The notes under the pieces: model-generated
The model's input: only the letters and a program-made list of their open reading frames with translations
Databases searched by the model: none
What the model was told of the DNA's origin: nothing
Source of the DNA: Streptomyces roseofulvus
GTDB taxonomy: Bacteria > Actinomycetota > Actinomycetes > Streptomycetales > Streptomycetaceae
DNA length: 64,000 nt
Direction: 5' to 3'
NCBI RefSeq assembly: GCF_039534915.1
Contig: NZ_BAAAWE010000001.1
Location: 2,170,001-2,234,000 of the forward strand
Part shown: positions 6,662 to 15,380 of the stretch, piece after piece
Position numbering within the stretch: the first letter of the stretch is position 1
How the letters are laid out: every line of letters begins with the position of its first letter
Made by a program: the position numbers and the translations under genes

Positions 6662-9373
6662 TCAGTGCGCGGCGGAGTCCCAGTCCGGGCCGACGCCGAC
6701 GGAGACGTCGAGCGGGGCGCGGAGGTCGGCGGCGGCCGACATCTGCTCGCGGACCAGGGCCTCGACCCGCTCGCGCTCGCCGGGGGCGATCTCCAGCACG
6801 ATTTCGTCGTGGACCTGGAGGAGCATCCGGGAGGCGAGGCCGGCCTCGGTGAGGGCCTGGTCGACCTTGAGCATGGCGACCTTGACGATGTCGGCGGCGG
6901 TGCCCTGGATCGGGGCGTTGAGCGCCATCCGCTCGGCGGCCTCGCGGCGCTGGCGGTTGTCGCTGTTGAGGTCGGGCAGGTAGCGGCGGCGTCCGAGCAT
7001 GGTCTCGGTGTAGCCGGTGGCGCGGGCCTCGTCGACGACCCGGCGCAGGTAGTCCCGCACGCCGCCGAAGCGCTCGAAGTAGGTGTCCATCAGACCGCGG
7101 GCCTCGCCCGGGTCGATGTTCAGCTGCTGCGAGAGGCCGAAGGCGGAGAGGCCGTAGGCGAGGCCGTACGACATGGCCTTGATCTTGCGGCGCATCTCGG
7201 CGTCGACGGCGGACCGCTCGACGCCGAAGACCTGGGAGGCGACGGTGGTGTGCAGGTCCTCGCCGGAGGTGAACGCCTCGATCAGGCCCTCGTCCTCGGA
7301 GAGGTGGGCCATGACCCGCAGCTCGATCTGGCTGTAGTCGGCGGTCATGAGGGACTCGAAGCCCTCGCCGACGACGAAGCCGTGCCGGATGGCGCGGCCC
7401 TCGTCCGTCCGCACCGGCACGTTCTGCAGGTTGGGGTCGGTCGAGGAGAGGCGGCCGGTGGCGGCGACGGTCTGGCTGAAGGTGGTGTGGATCCGGCCGT
7501 CGGCGGCGACGGTCTTGATCAGGCCCTCGACGGTGGAGCGGAGCCGGGCCTGCTCGCGGTGGCGCAGCATGATGACCGGCAGCTCGTGCTCGGTCTGGGC
7601 GGCCAGCCAGGCGAGGGCGTCGGCGTCGGTGGTGTAGCCGGTCTTGGTCTTCTTGGTCTTCGGGAGGTTGAGCTCGCCGAAGAAGACCTCCTGGAGCTGC
7701 TTGGGCGAGCCGAGGTTGAACTCGTGGCCGACGGAGGCGTGGGCCTCCTTGACGGCCTGCTGCACGGCCCCGGCGAACTGCTGCTCCATGGCCTCCAGGT
7801 GGTCGCGGTCGGCGGCGATGCCGTGCCGCTCCAGGCGGGCGAGGAGGACGGAGGTGGGCAGCTCCACGTCGTACAGCAGGCCGCGGGCGCCGACCTCGTC
7901 GAGCTTGGTCTCGAACGCGGTGCCGAGGTCGAGGACGGCGCGGGCCTGGGTCATCAGGGCCTCGGCCTCGGCGTGGTCCTCGGCGCCGAAGGCGAGCTGG
8001 CCCTCGGAGGCGGCGGGGGGGGCGAGCTCGCGGCCGAGGTACTCCAGGGAGAGGGCGTCCAGCGCGAAGGAGCGGCGGCCGGGCTTGACCAGGTACGCGG
8101 CGAGCGCGGTGTCCATGGTGACGCCGGCCAGGCTCCAGCCGTGCTCGGGGAAGACCCGCAGGGCGCCCTTGGCGTTGTGCAGGACCTTGGGGCGCTCCGG
8201 GTCGGAGATCCAGGCGGCCCAGGCCCGCTCGTCGGCCTCGTCCAGCTCGCTCGGGTCGAACCAGGCGGCCTCGCCGCCGGCGCCGGCCAGGGCGACCTCG
8301 GAGACGCTGCCGGTGCCGAGCGCCCAGGCGTCGACGGTGGCGACGCCGAGCGGCTGCTCGCCGTGGGCGGCCAGCCAGGGGGCGAGCTCGCCGGAGCCGA
8401 GGACGGTGAAGTCGAGCTCGACGCCGGGGGCGGGGGCCGGCTCGGCGGCCTCGGCGGCACCCGGGTCGACGGCGAGCAGCCGCTCGCGCAGCGAGGGGTT
8501 GCGGATCTCCAGGGTGTCGAGGACGAGGGCGACGGCCTTGCGGTCGTACGGCTCGCGGGCCAGGTCGGCGACGGTCTTCGGCAGCTCGACGTCCCGGACC
8601 ATCTCGGTGAGGACGCGGTTGAGCTTGACCGACTCCAGGTGGTCCCGGAAGTTCTGCCCGGCCTTGCCCTTGACCTCCTCGGCGCGCTCGACCAGCTCGG
8701 CGAAGGAGCCGAACTGGTTGATCCACTTGGCGGCGGTCTTCTCGCCGACGCCGGGGATGCCCGGGAGGTTGTCGGACGGGTCGCCGCGCAGGGCGGCGAA
8801 GTCGGGGTACTGGGAGGGGGTGAGGCCGTACTTCTCCTGGACCTTCTCCGGGGTGAAGCGGGTCAGCTCGGAGACGCCCTTGGTGGGGTAGAGCACGGTG
8901 GTGTGGTCGGTGACCAGCTGGAAGGAGTCCCGGTCGCCGGTGACGATGAGGACCTCGAAGCCCTCGGCCTCGGCCTGGGTGGCGAGGGTGGCGATGACGT
9001 CGTCGGCCTCGAAGCCGTCGACGGCGAACCGCGGCGCGCGCATCGCGTCGAGGAGTTCGCCGATCAGCTCGACCTGGCCCTTGAACTCGTCGGGGGTCTT
9101 GGAGCGGTTCGCCTTGTACTCGGGGAACTCCTCGGACCGCCAGGTCTTGCGGGACACGTCGAAGGCGACCGCGAAGTGCGTGGGCGCCTCGTCGCGCAAG
9201 GTGTTCGCCAGCATCGACGCGAAGCCGTAGATCGCGTTGGTCGGCTGCCCGGTCGCGGTGGTGAAGTTCTCCGCGGGCAGCGCGAAGAACGCCCGGTACG
9301 CGAGCGAGTGCCCGTCCATGAGGAGCAGGCGGGGGCGGGTGTCTGCGGGGTTCTTCGATGCTGTCTCGGCCAC
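6662..9373 (-). CDS. polA: DNA polymerase I
   Basis: 903 aa, GTG start. Residues 1-290 form the 5'-3' exonuclease domain (LLLMDGHSLAYRAFF, EADDVIATLA, GDRDSFQLV). About 310-500 are a 3'-5' exonuclease-like domain in which the usual acidic DxE motif is replaced (GVATVDAWAL), so proofreading is probably absent, as in other actinobacterial enzymes. The C-terminal part is the family A polymerase: DYSQIELRVMAHLS, MSYGLAYGLSAFGLSQQL and QVHDEIVLE. It fills gaps and removes primers in repair and Okazaki fragment processing. A CAGGAT -10-like element six bases before the GTG suggests a leaderless transcript, from one arm of the inverted repeat shared with the divergent oxidoreductase gene. Confidence 0.97.
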   Translation of the reverse strand: MAETASKNPADTRPRLLLMDGHSLAYRAFFALPAENFTTATGQPTNAIYGFASMLANTLRDEAPTHFAVAFDVSRKTWRSEEFPEYKANRSKTPDEFKGQVELIGELLDAMRAPRFAVDGFEADDVIATLATQAEAEGFEVLIVTGDRDSFQLVTDHTTVLYPTKGVSELTRFTPEKVQEKYGLTPSQYPDFAALRGDPSDNLPGIPGVGEKTAAKWINQFGSFAELVERAEEVKGKAGQNFRDHLESVKLNRVLTEMVRDVELPKTVADLAREPYDRKAVALVLDTLEIRNPSLRERLLAVDPGAAEAAEPAPAPGVELDFTVLGSGELAPWLAAHGEQPLGVATVDAWALGTGSVSEVALAGAGGEAAWFDPSELDEADERAWAAWISDPERPKVLHNAKGALRVFPEHGWSLAGVTMDTALAAYLVKPGRRSFALDALSLEYLGRELAPPAASEGQLAFGAEDHAEAEALMTQARAVLDLGTAFETKLDEVGARGLLYDVELPTSVLLARLERHGIAADRDHLEAMEQQFAGAVQQAVKEAHASVGHEFNLGSPKQLQEVFFGELNLPKTKKTKTGYTTDADALAWLAAQTEHELPVIMLRHREQARLRSTVEGLIKTVAADGRIHTTFSQTVAATGRLSSTDPNLQNVPVRTDEGRAIRHGFVVGEGFESLMTADYSQIELRVMAHLSEDEGLIEAFTSGEDLHTTVASQVFGVERSAVDAEMRRKIKAMSYGLAYGLSAFGLSQQLNIDPGEARGLMDTYFERFGGVRDYLRRVVDEARATGYTETMLGRRRYLPDLNSDNRQRREAAERMALNAPIQGTAADIVKVAMLKVDQALTEAGLASRMLLQVHDEIVLEIAPGERERVEALVREQMSAAADLRAPLDVSVGVGPDWDSAAH

Positions 9374-9378
9374 ACGAC

Positions 9379-9454
9379 GATCCTGCCACGGACCGCCGAC
9401 AATCCCGTCCACACCGGTCGGGGTGCCGGGCTGTCGGCGGTCCGTGACAGGATC
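9379..9454. promoter_or_regulatory. Long inverted repeat in the divergent polA / molybdoenzyme promoter region
   Basis: Arms of 23 bases at 9379-9401 and 9432-9454 differ at a single position and are separated by 30 bases. Each arm, read outward, contains GGTCCGTG(G/A)CAGGATC, so both divergent genes have the same CAGGAT -10-like hexamer at the outer end. Toward polA the hexamer is six bases from the GTG; toward the oxidoreductase it is about 55 bases from the ATG. I read this as two mirrored promoters or a shared operator; a transcript hairpin is also possible. Confidence 0.6.
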
Positions 9455-9507
9455 GGAGACGTACGCCGCACGTTGATCGCCCAGGTGATCGCTCAAGGGA
9501 GAGCGCG

Positions 9508-11796
9508 ATGGTCAGCAAGCCGCCCGCCGGTGACCCGGTCCAGGACGCACCGCAGGTCACGCCGCCGCAGCACGCCGCGGCCGGCCTGCCCGCCATCGGG
9601 CACACCCTGCGGATCGCGCAGGAGCAGATGGGGGCCGTGCGCACGGCGCGGACGCTGCTCAAGGTCAACCAGAAGGACGGCTTCGACTGTCCGGGCTGTG
9701 CCTGGCCGGAGGGCGACAAGCGGCACCTCGCGGAGTTCTGCGAGAACGGGGCGAAGGCGGTCGCCGAGGAGGCGACGCTGCGGCGGGTGACGCCGGAGTT
9801 CTTCGCCGCGCACCCGGTGGCGGAGCTGGCGGGGCGGAGCGGTTACTGGCTCGGGCAGCAGGGCCGGATCACGAGTCCGATGCTCCTCCCGGAGGGCGGC
9901 GACCGCTACGAGCCGGTGACCTGGGAGCGGGCCTTCGCGATCATCGCGGAGGAGCTGACCGCGCTGTCCTCCCCCGACGAGGCGCTCTTCTACACCTCGG
10001 GTCGGACCAGCAACGAGGCGGCGTTCCTGCTCCAGCTCTTCGCGCGCGAGTTCGGCACCAACAACCTCCCGGACTGCTCGAACATGTGCCACGAGTCCTC
10101 GGGCTCGGCGCTGACCGAGACGATCGGCATCGGCAAGGGCAGCGTCTCCCTGGAGGACCTGCACCGGGCGGACCTGATCATCGTGGCGGGGCAGAACCCG
10201 GGCACGAACCATCCGCGGATGCTGTCGGCGCTGGAGAAGGCGAAGGCCGGGGGCGCGCGGATCATCTCGGTGAACCCGCTGCCGGAGGCGGGCCTGGAGC
10301 GGTTCAAGAACCCGCAGACCCCGCAGGGCATGCTGCGCGGGGCGGCGCTGACCGATCTCTTCCTGCAGATCCGGATCGGCGGCGACCAGGCCCTCTTCCG
10401 GCTGCTCAACAGGCTGGTCCTGGAGACGCCCGGGGCGGTCGACGAGGAGTTCGTACGGGACCACACCCACGGCTTCGAGGAGTTCGCGGCGGCGGCCGGG
10501 GAGGCCGGCTGGGAGGAGACCCTCGCCGCGACGGGGCTGTCCCGCGCGGAGATCGAGCGGGCCCTGGAGATGGTGCTGGCCTCGGAGCGGACGATCGTGT
10601 GCTGGGCGATGGGCCTGACCCAGCACAAGCACTCCGTGCCGACCATCCGCGAGGTGGTCAACCTGCTGCTGCTCCGGGGGAACATCGGGCGGCCCGGCGC
10701 GGGCGTGTGCCCGGTGCGCGGGCATTCGAACGTGCAGGGCGACCGGACGATGGGCATCTTCGAGCGTCCGGCGCCGGCCTTCCTGGACGCGCTGGACAAG
10801 GAGTTCGGGATCGTCTCGCCGCGTCACCACGGCTTCGACGTGGTGCGGTCCATCCAGGCACTGCGGGACGGCGAGGCGAAGGTCTTCTTCGCGATGGGCG
10901 GGAACTTCGTCGGCGCGACCCCGGACACCGAGGTGACCGAGGCGGCGATGCGCAACGCCCGGCTGACCGTGCACGTGTCGACGAAGCTGAACCGTTCGCA
11001 CGCGGTGACCGGCCGGCGGGCGCTGATCCTGCCGACGCTGGGGCGCACGGACAAGGACGTGCAGAAGAGCGGGCGCCAGTTCGTGACGGTCGAGGACTCG
11101 ATGGGGCTGGTGCACGCCTCGCGCGGCAACCTGCCGCCGGCGAGTCCGCATCTGCTCTCCGAGCCGGCGATCGTGGCGCGGCTGGCGCGGGCGGTGCTCG
11201 GCGAGGCGTCGAGGACGCCGTGGGAGGCGTTCGAGGCGGACTACGCGGCGGTGCGGGACCGGATCGCGCGCGTGGTGCCGGGCTTCGAGGACTTCAACGC
11301 GCGTCTCGCGGCGAACCCGGGCGGGTTCGCGCTGCCGCACGCGCCGCGGGACGAGCGGCGTTTCCCGACGAAGACCGGGAAGGCCAATTTCACGGCGGCG
11401 CCGGTGGAGTACCCGAGGGTGCCGGAGGGCCGGCTGCTGCTGCAGACGCTCCGTTCGCACGATCAGTACAACACCACGATCTACGGCCTCGACGACCGCT
11501 ACCGGGGGATCCGGGGCGGCCGCCGGGTGGTGCTGGTGCACCCGGAGGACGCGGCGGCGCTGGGCTTCGCCGACGGGGCGTACGCGGATCTGGTGAGCGA
11601 GTGGTCGGACGGCAGCGAGCGGCGCGCGCCCGGTTTCCGGGTGGTGCACTATCCGACCGCGCGGGGGTGCGCGGCGGCGTACTACCCGGAGACGAACGTG
11701 CTGGTGCCGCTGGAGTCGACGGCCGACATCAGCAACACCCCCGCGAGCAAGTCCGTGATCGTGCGTCTGGAAGAATCACCGCAACCGTCCGCCTAA
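9508..11796 (+). CDS. FdhF/YdeP-family molybdopterin oxidoreductase
   Basis: 762 aa; ATG preceded by AAGGGAGAG. It resembles the formate dehydrogenase alpha-subunit-like YdeP family: an N-terminal region with DCPGCAWPEGDKRHLAEFCE, then the Mo-bisMGD binding core (TSGRTSNEAAFLLQLFAREF, NPGTNHPRML, GNIGRPGAGVCPVRGHSNVQ) and a C-terminal MGD-binding domain (LRSHDQYNTTIYG, YYPETNVLVPL). It is probably cytoplasmic, since no Tat signal is seen. The physiological substrate of this family is unsettled; E. coli YdeP is linked to acid resistance, which need not apply here. A thioesterase gene follows 63 bases downstream in the same direction. Confidence 0.9.
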   Translation: MVSKPPAGDPVQDAPQVTPPQHAAAGLPAIGHTLRIAQEQMGAVRTARTLLKVNQKDGFDCPGCAWPEGDKRHLAEFCENGAKAVAEEATLRRVTPEFFAAHPVAELAGRSGYWLGQQGRITSPMLLPEGGDRYEPVTWERAFAIIAEELTALSSPDEALFYTSGRTSNEAAFLLQLFAREFGTNNLPDCSNMCHESSGSALTETIGIGKGSVSLEDLHRADLIIVAGQNPGTNHPRMLSALEKAKAGGARIISVNPLPEAGLERFKNPQTPQGMLRGAALTDLFLQIRIGGDQALFRLLNRLVLETPGAVDEEFVRDHTHGFEEFAAAAGEAGWEETLAATGLSRAEIERALEMVLASERTIVCWAMGLTQHKHSVPTIREVVNLLLLRGNIGRPGAGVCPVRGHSNVQGDRTMGIFERPAPAFLDALDKEFGIVSPRHHGFDVVRSIQALRDGEAKVFFAMGGNFVGATPDTEVTEAAMRNARLTVHVSTKLNRSHAVTGRRALILPTLGRTDKDVQKSGRQFVTVEDSMGLVHASRGNLPPASPHLLSEPAIVARLARAVLGEASRTPWEAFEADYAAVRDRIARVVPGFEDFNARLAANPGGFALPHAPRDERRFPTKTGKANFTAAPVEYPRVPEGRLLLQTLRSHDQYNTTIYGLDDRYRGIRGGRRVVLVHPEDAAALGFADGAYADLVSEWSDGSERRAPGFRVVHYPTARGCAAAYYPETNVLVPLESTADISNTPASKSVIVRLEESPQPSA

Positions 11797-11859
11797 GCGC
11801 TTGCTCAGCCAGCGGAGGGCGGGGAGGATCAGCCGTACGAAGACGAACGGAGCCGGGTC

Positions 11860-12363
11860 ATGGGTGAGCAGCAGCACGTGAAGTTCCCGCAGGAGGTCAT
11901 CGACGAGTACGCCGCGCTCGGCGTGGATCTGCCGGCGCTCTTCTCGGCGGGACACCTGGGGAACCGGATGGGCGTGCAGATCCTGGAGGCGTCGGCGGAG
12001 CGGGTCGTCGGCACCATGCCGGTGGAGGGGAACACCCAGCCGTACGGGCTGCTGCACGGCGGCGCCTCGGCGGTGCTCGCGGAGACGCTCGGTTCGGTGG
12101 GTTCGATGCTGCACGGCGGATCGTCGAAGATCGCGGTGGGCGTGGACCTGAACTGCACGCACCACCGGGGCGCGCGGAGCGGTCTGGTGACCGGTGTGGC
12201 GACTCCGGTGCACCGCGGGCGGTCGACGGCGACGTACGAGATCGTCATCAGCGACGAGGAGGGCCGCCGGGTCTGCTCGGCCCGTCTGACCTGCATGCTG
12301 CGGGAGGTCGGCCCGCTGGACGCGGGCAACCTGCCGCAGGAGGCGCGGCTCAACGGCGCCTGA
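11860..12363 (+). CDS. PaaI-type hotdog-fold thioesterase
   Basis: 167 aa. The sequence has the single hotdog domain of acyl-CoA thioesterases: PYGLLHGGASAVLAETLGSV, in which His66-Gly-Gly and Glu75 occupy the usual catalytic positions, and a DLNCTHHRGA strand typical of the menaquinone/phenylacetate thioesterase group. It should hydrolyse an acyl-CoA, perhaps aromatic, in the cytoplasm. It is downstream of the molybdoenzyme with a weak GGAG ribosome binding site and closed by a strong terminator, so cotranscription with that enzyme is likely but gives no firm pathway. Confidence 0.9.
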   Translation: MGEQQHVKFPQEVIDEYAALGVDLPALFSAGHLGNRMGVQILEASAERVVGTMPVEGNTQPYGLLHGGASAVLAETLGSVGSMLHGGSSKIAVGVDLNCTHHRGARSGLVTGVATPVHRGRSTATYEIVISDEEGRRVCSARLTCMLREVGPLDAGNLPQEARLNGA

Positions 12364-12387
12364 GCCGCGGCCGGTCGGCCGGTTTCA

Positions 12388-12425
12388 CGAAGGGGGCGGT
12401 ACGCGGAGGCGTACCGCCCCCTTCG
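12388..12425 (+). terminator. Perfect 17-bp hairpin terminator
   Basis: Stem CGAAGGGGGCGGTACGC at 12388-12404 pairs perfectly with 12409-12425 around a GGAG loop, 24 bases after the thioesterase stop. It can act in both orientations, but there is no converging gene. Confidence 0.85.
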
Positions 12426-13082
12426 GCGTCCCCGGCGCCGGATCGCCGGCGGCGTCCGGTCGCGCCCCGCCGGCGACAGGAACGCGTCCGGTCACCGTGC
12501 GCTCACCAATTCCCGTCCCTCCAGGGCGTTTTCACGCCAGGCCCTCCCAACTCACGGGCCTCGGAGGTACGTTCGAAAGCGAGTGGTTCCGGCCGATCGC
12601 GGGGGCGGCCGCCCGTCCCGCCGACCCCCGCCTCCGTCACACTCCGTGACCATGGACGGGAGGTGCCACAGAGGGCCCGAGGCTTGACATCCGTCCGCTC
12701 AGTTCGGGCGCCCTGTCCGATATCCGGAGAGTCGACGAACTCGCCCGTCAGTACCAAGATTCACTCAAGCCCCTTAGCGGAACTGCGCGTTCTCAGTATG
12801 TGAACACCTTGTTACACGTCGCTATGCCCGGATTTGCATGGACCTCTCAGCCCCGCTCCCCCCGTCGGCATAACAAGACAGTCACATCCTTCACCCGCCG
12901 CTCCCAGACCCTCCCCACCTGCGCCTAGAGTCACCGCCAGTCACCGCGCCACTGGGCGCGACCTACTGCACGGCCTCGTATCAGCACTCAGTACGGCCCG
13001 GCAATCACCAACGGCACCTCTTGCTCCGCAGCTCCACGGCACCGCCTCGGCAGAGGGGGCCGCGCCAGGGAAAGGACCCTTC
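12426..13082 (+). promoter_or_regulatory. Long non-coding leader/promoter region before the branched-chain amino acid operon
   Basis: About 650 bases without a convincing gene. The reading frame of the binding protein is open upstream to 12834, but that part has non-coding composition and lower GC stretches. It holds a TTGACA at 12684-12689 without a clear -10 partner, an AT-richer stretch at 12780-12840 with an imperfect GTGAAC/TTACAC dyad (12802-12819), and a TAGAGT hexamer at 12926. The transcription start cannot be fixed by eye. The length suggests complex regulation of the operon. Confidence 0.45.
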
Positions 13083-14327
13083 GTGCGAAACCGTTCGTTG
13101 CTCATACTCACCACCGCGGTCACCGCGGGAGCGCTCACCCTCACCGCCTGCGGTTCGCGCGACGACAAGGGCAAGGGCGGCGACGGCTCCGGCGAGGGCG
13201 GCGGCATCACCGTCACCATCGGCCTGGACGCCCCGCTCACCGGCGAGCTGACCGCCCTCGGCCTGGGCATCAAGAACTCGGCCGACCTCGCGGTCAACAC
13301 GGCCAACAAGAAGGAGTACGTCAAGGGCGTCACCTTCAAGCTGGTCGCCCTCGACGACCAGGCCCAGCCGTCGTCCGGCCAGCAGAACGCCACCAAGCTG
13401 GTCGCCGACAAGTCCGTCCTCGGCGTGGTCGGCCCGCTGAACTCCGGCGTCGCCGAGTCCATGCAGAAGGTCTTCGACGACGCGAAGCTGGTCCAGGTCT
13501 CCCCGGCCAACACCAACCCGGCGCTGTCCCAGGGCCCGAACTGGGCCTCCGGCGACAAGAAGCGCGGCTACAAGTCGTACTTCCGCACCGCCACCACGGA
13601 CGCCATCCAGGGCCCGTTCGCCGCCCAGTACGTCTTCAAGGACGCCAAGAAGACCAAGGCGTTCATCATCGACGACAAGAAGACCTACGGCGCCGGCCTC
13701 GCGGGCACCTTCAAGGGCGAGTTCGAGAAGCTCGGCGGCAAGGTCGTCGGCACCCAGCACATCGACCCGGACACCAAGGACTTCTCCGCGGTCGCCACCC
13801 AGGTCAAGAGCTCCGGCGCGGACGTCGTCTACTACGGTGGCGAGTACCCGGCCGCCGGCCCGCTGGCCAAGCAGATCAAGGAGGCCGGCGCCAAGGTCAC
13901 CGTCGTCGGCGGTGACGCGCTCTTCTCCCCCGAGTACGTCAAGCTCGCCGGTGCCGCCGCGGCCGAGGGCGACATCGCCACCTCGGTCGGCGCCCCGATC
14001 GAGTCCCTCAACTCCGCCAAGGAGTTCCTGGCCAACTACAAGGCCGCGAACTACAAGGAGGCCTTCGAGGCCTACGGCGGCTACTCCTACGACTCGACCT
14101 GGGCCATCATCGAGGCCGTCAAGAAGGTCGTCGAGGGCAACGGCGGCAAGCTCCCGGACGACGCCCGCGCCAAGGTCGTCGAGGCCGTCCAGGGCGTCTC
14201 CTTCGAGGGCGTGACCGGCTCGGTCTCCTTCGACGAGTTCGGTGACACCACCAACAAGCAGCTCACCGTCTACCAGGTCCAGGGCGGCGCCTTCAAGCCG
14301 GTCAAGTCCGGCACCTTCGGCGGCTGA
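13083..14327 (+). CDS. livK: Branched-chain amino acid ABC transporter, substrate-binding lipoprotein
   Basis: 414 aa from the GTG at 13083 (AAGGACCC upstream). The start is fixed by the lipoprotein signal VRNRSLLILTTAV followed by lipobox LTAC, acylated at Cys23 or so, then a Gly/Lys/Asp-rich linker. The mature part is a type I periplasmic-binding fold of the Leu/Ile/Val receptor family: APLTGELTALGLGIKNSADL at the front, VVGPLNSGVAESMQKVF, and DVVYYGGEYPAAGPLAKQ. It captures branched-chain amino acids, or possibly another amide/urea ligand of this family, and passes them to the LivHMGF complex encoded directly downstream. Confidence 0.92.
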   Translation: MRNRSLLILTTAVTAGALTLTACGSRDDKGKGGDGSGEGGGITVTIGLDAPLTGELTALGLGIKNSADLAVNTANKKEYVKGVTFKLVALDDQAQPSSGQQNATKLVADKSVLGVVGPLNSGVAESMQKVFDDAKLVQVSPANTNPALSQGPNWASGDKKRGYKSYFRTATTDAIQGPFAAQYVFKDAKKTKAFIIDDKKTYGAGLAGTFKGEFEKLGGKVVGTQHIDPDTKDFSAVATQVKSSGADVVYYGGEYPAAGPLAKQIKEAGAKVTVVGGDALFSPEYVKLAGAAAAEGDIATSVGAPIESLNSAKEFLANYKAANYKEAFEAYGGYSYDSTWAIIEAVKKVVEGNGGKLPDDARAKVVEAVQGVSFEGVTGSVSFDEFGDTTNKQLTVYQVQGGAFKPVKSGTFGG

Positions 14328-14450
14328 TCCTCAGCTCCACCCCAGCACCACTCTGCACCACTCAGCACCACCTTTCACCGCGCGGGGGGCCGCACACCAC
14401 AGGCACCCCGCGCGGTGTCATATCCGTCGAAAGTCTCGGAGGACAATGCG

Positions 14451-15380
14451 GTGAACGAACTGCCGCAGCAGCTGGTCAACGGCCTGCTACTGGGATCCAT
14501 GTACGGGCTGGTCGCCGTCGGCTACACGATGGTCTACGGCATCGTCCAGCTCATCAACTTCGCCCACGGCGAGATCTTCATGACCGGCGGCTTCGGGGCC
14601 CTGACGGTCTGGCTCATCCTGCCCGGCGGCACCAGCATGTGGGTCGCGCTGCCCCTCATGATCATCGGTGCCGTGATCGTCGCGACGGCGATAGCCGTCG
14701 GAGCGGAACGGTTCGCCTACCGTCCGCTCCGTGGCGGCCCGCGCCTCGCGCCGCTCATCACGGCCATCGGTCTCTCGCTCGCCCTGCAGTACGCCGTCTG
14801 GGTCTGGTACCCGGAGGCCAAGTCCGCCCGGACCTTCCCGCAGATCCCCGGCGGCCCGATCGAGCTGGGCTCGGTCACCATCCAGACCGGTGACATCTTC
14901 CTCGTGATCGCGGCCCCGATCTGCATGGCCTTCCTCGCCTTCTTCGTCATGCGCACCCGCACCGGGCGCGGCATGCAGGCCACGGCGCAGGACCCGGACA
15001 CCGCGAAGCTCATGGGCGTCAACACCGACCGCATCATCGTGATCGCGTTCGCCCTCGGCGCCGTGTTCGCCGCCGTCGGCGCCGTCGCCTACGGCCTCAA
15101 GTACGGCGTCGTCGACTACAAGATGGGCTTCCTCCTCGGACTGAAGGCGTTCACCGCCGCCGTCCTCGGCGGCATCGGCAACATCTACGGCGCCATGATC
15201 GGCGGCCTCGTCCTCGGCGTCGCCGAGACGATGGCGACCGCCTACGTCGACCAGATCCCCGGTATGGAGCAGCTCGGCGGCCAGTCCTGGGCCAACGTCT
15301 GGGCCTTCGTACTCCTCATCGTCGTCCTCCTCGCCAGGCCCCAGGGCCTGCTCGGCGAGCGCGTCGCGGACAGGGCGTGA
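14451..15380 (+). CDS. livH: Branched-chain amino acid ABC transporter permease LivH
   Basis: 309 aa. The GTG at 14451 is chosen because GGAGGA lies 7 bases upstream; a longer frame from 14415 would bury that site. The sequence QQLVNGLLLGSMYGLVAVGY and NFAHGEIFMTGGF are characteristic of LivH, with about eight membrane helices. It forms one half of the transmembrane channel. The stop overlaps the GTG start of livM by four bases (GTGA), so translation is coupled. Confidence 0.93.
   Translation: MNELPQQLVNGLLLGSMYGLVAVGYTMVYGIVQLINFAHGEIFMTGGFGALTVWLILPGGTSMWVALPLMIIGAVIVATAIAVGAERFAYRPLRGGPRLAPLITAIGLSLALQYAVWVWYPEAKSARTFPQIPGGPIELGSVTIQTGDIFLVIAAPICMAFLAFFVMRTRTGRGMQATAQDPDTAKLMGVNTDRIIVIAFALGAVFAAVGAVAYGLKYGVVDYKMGFLLGLKAFTAAVLGGIGNIYGAMIGGLVLGVAETMATAYVDQIPGMEQLGGQSWANVWAFVLLIVVLLARPQGLLGERVADRA

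Noticed and set aside
12684..12689. TTGACA as a promoter for the branched-chain operon
   Set aside because: No TANNNT within 16-19 bases downstream.
12802..12819. Crp-like site (GTGAAC...TTACAC) before livK
   Set aside because: The half sites are not symmetrical enough and no promoter can be placed beside it.
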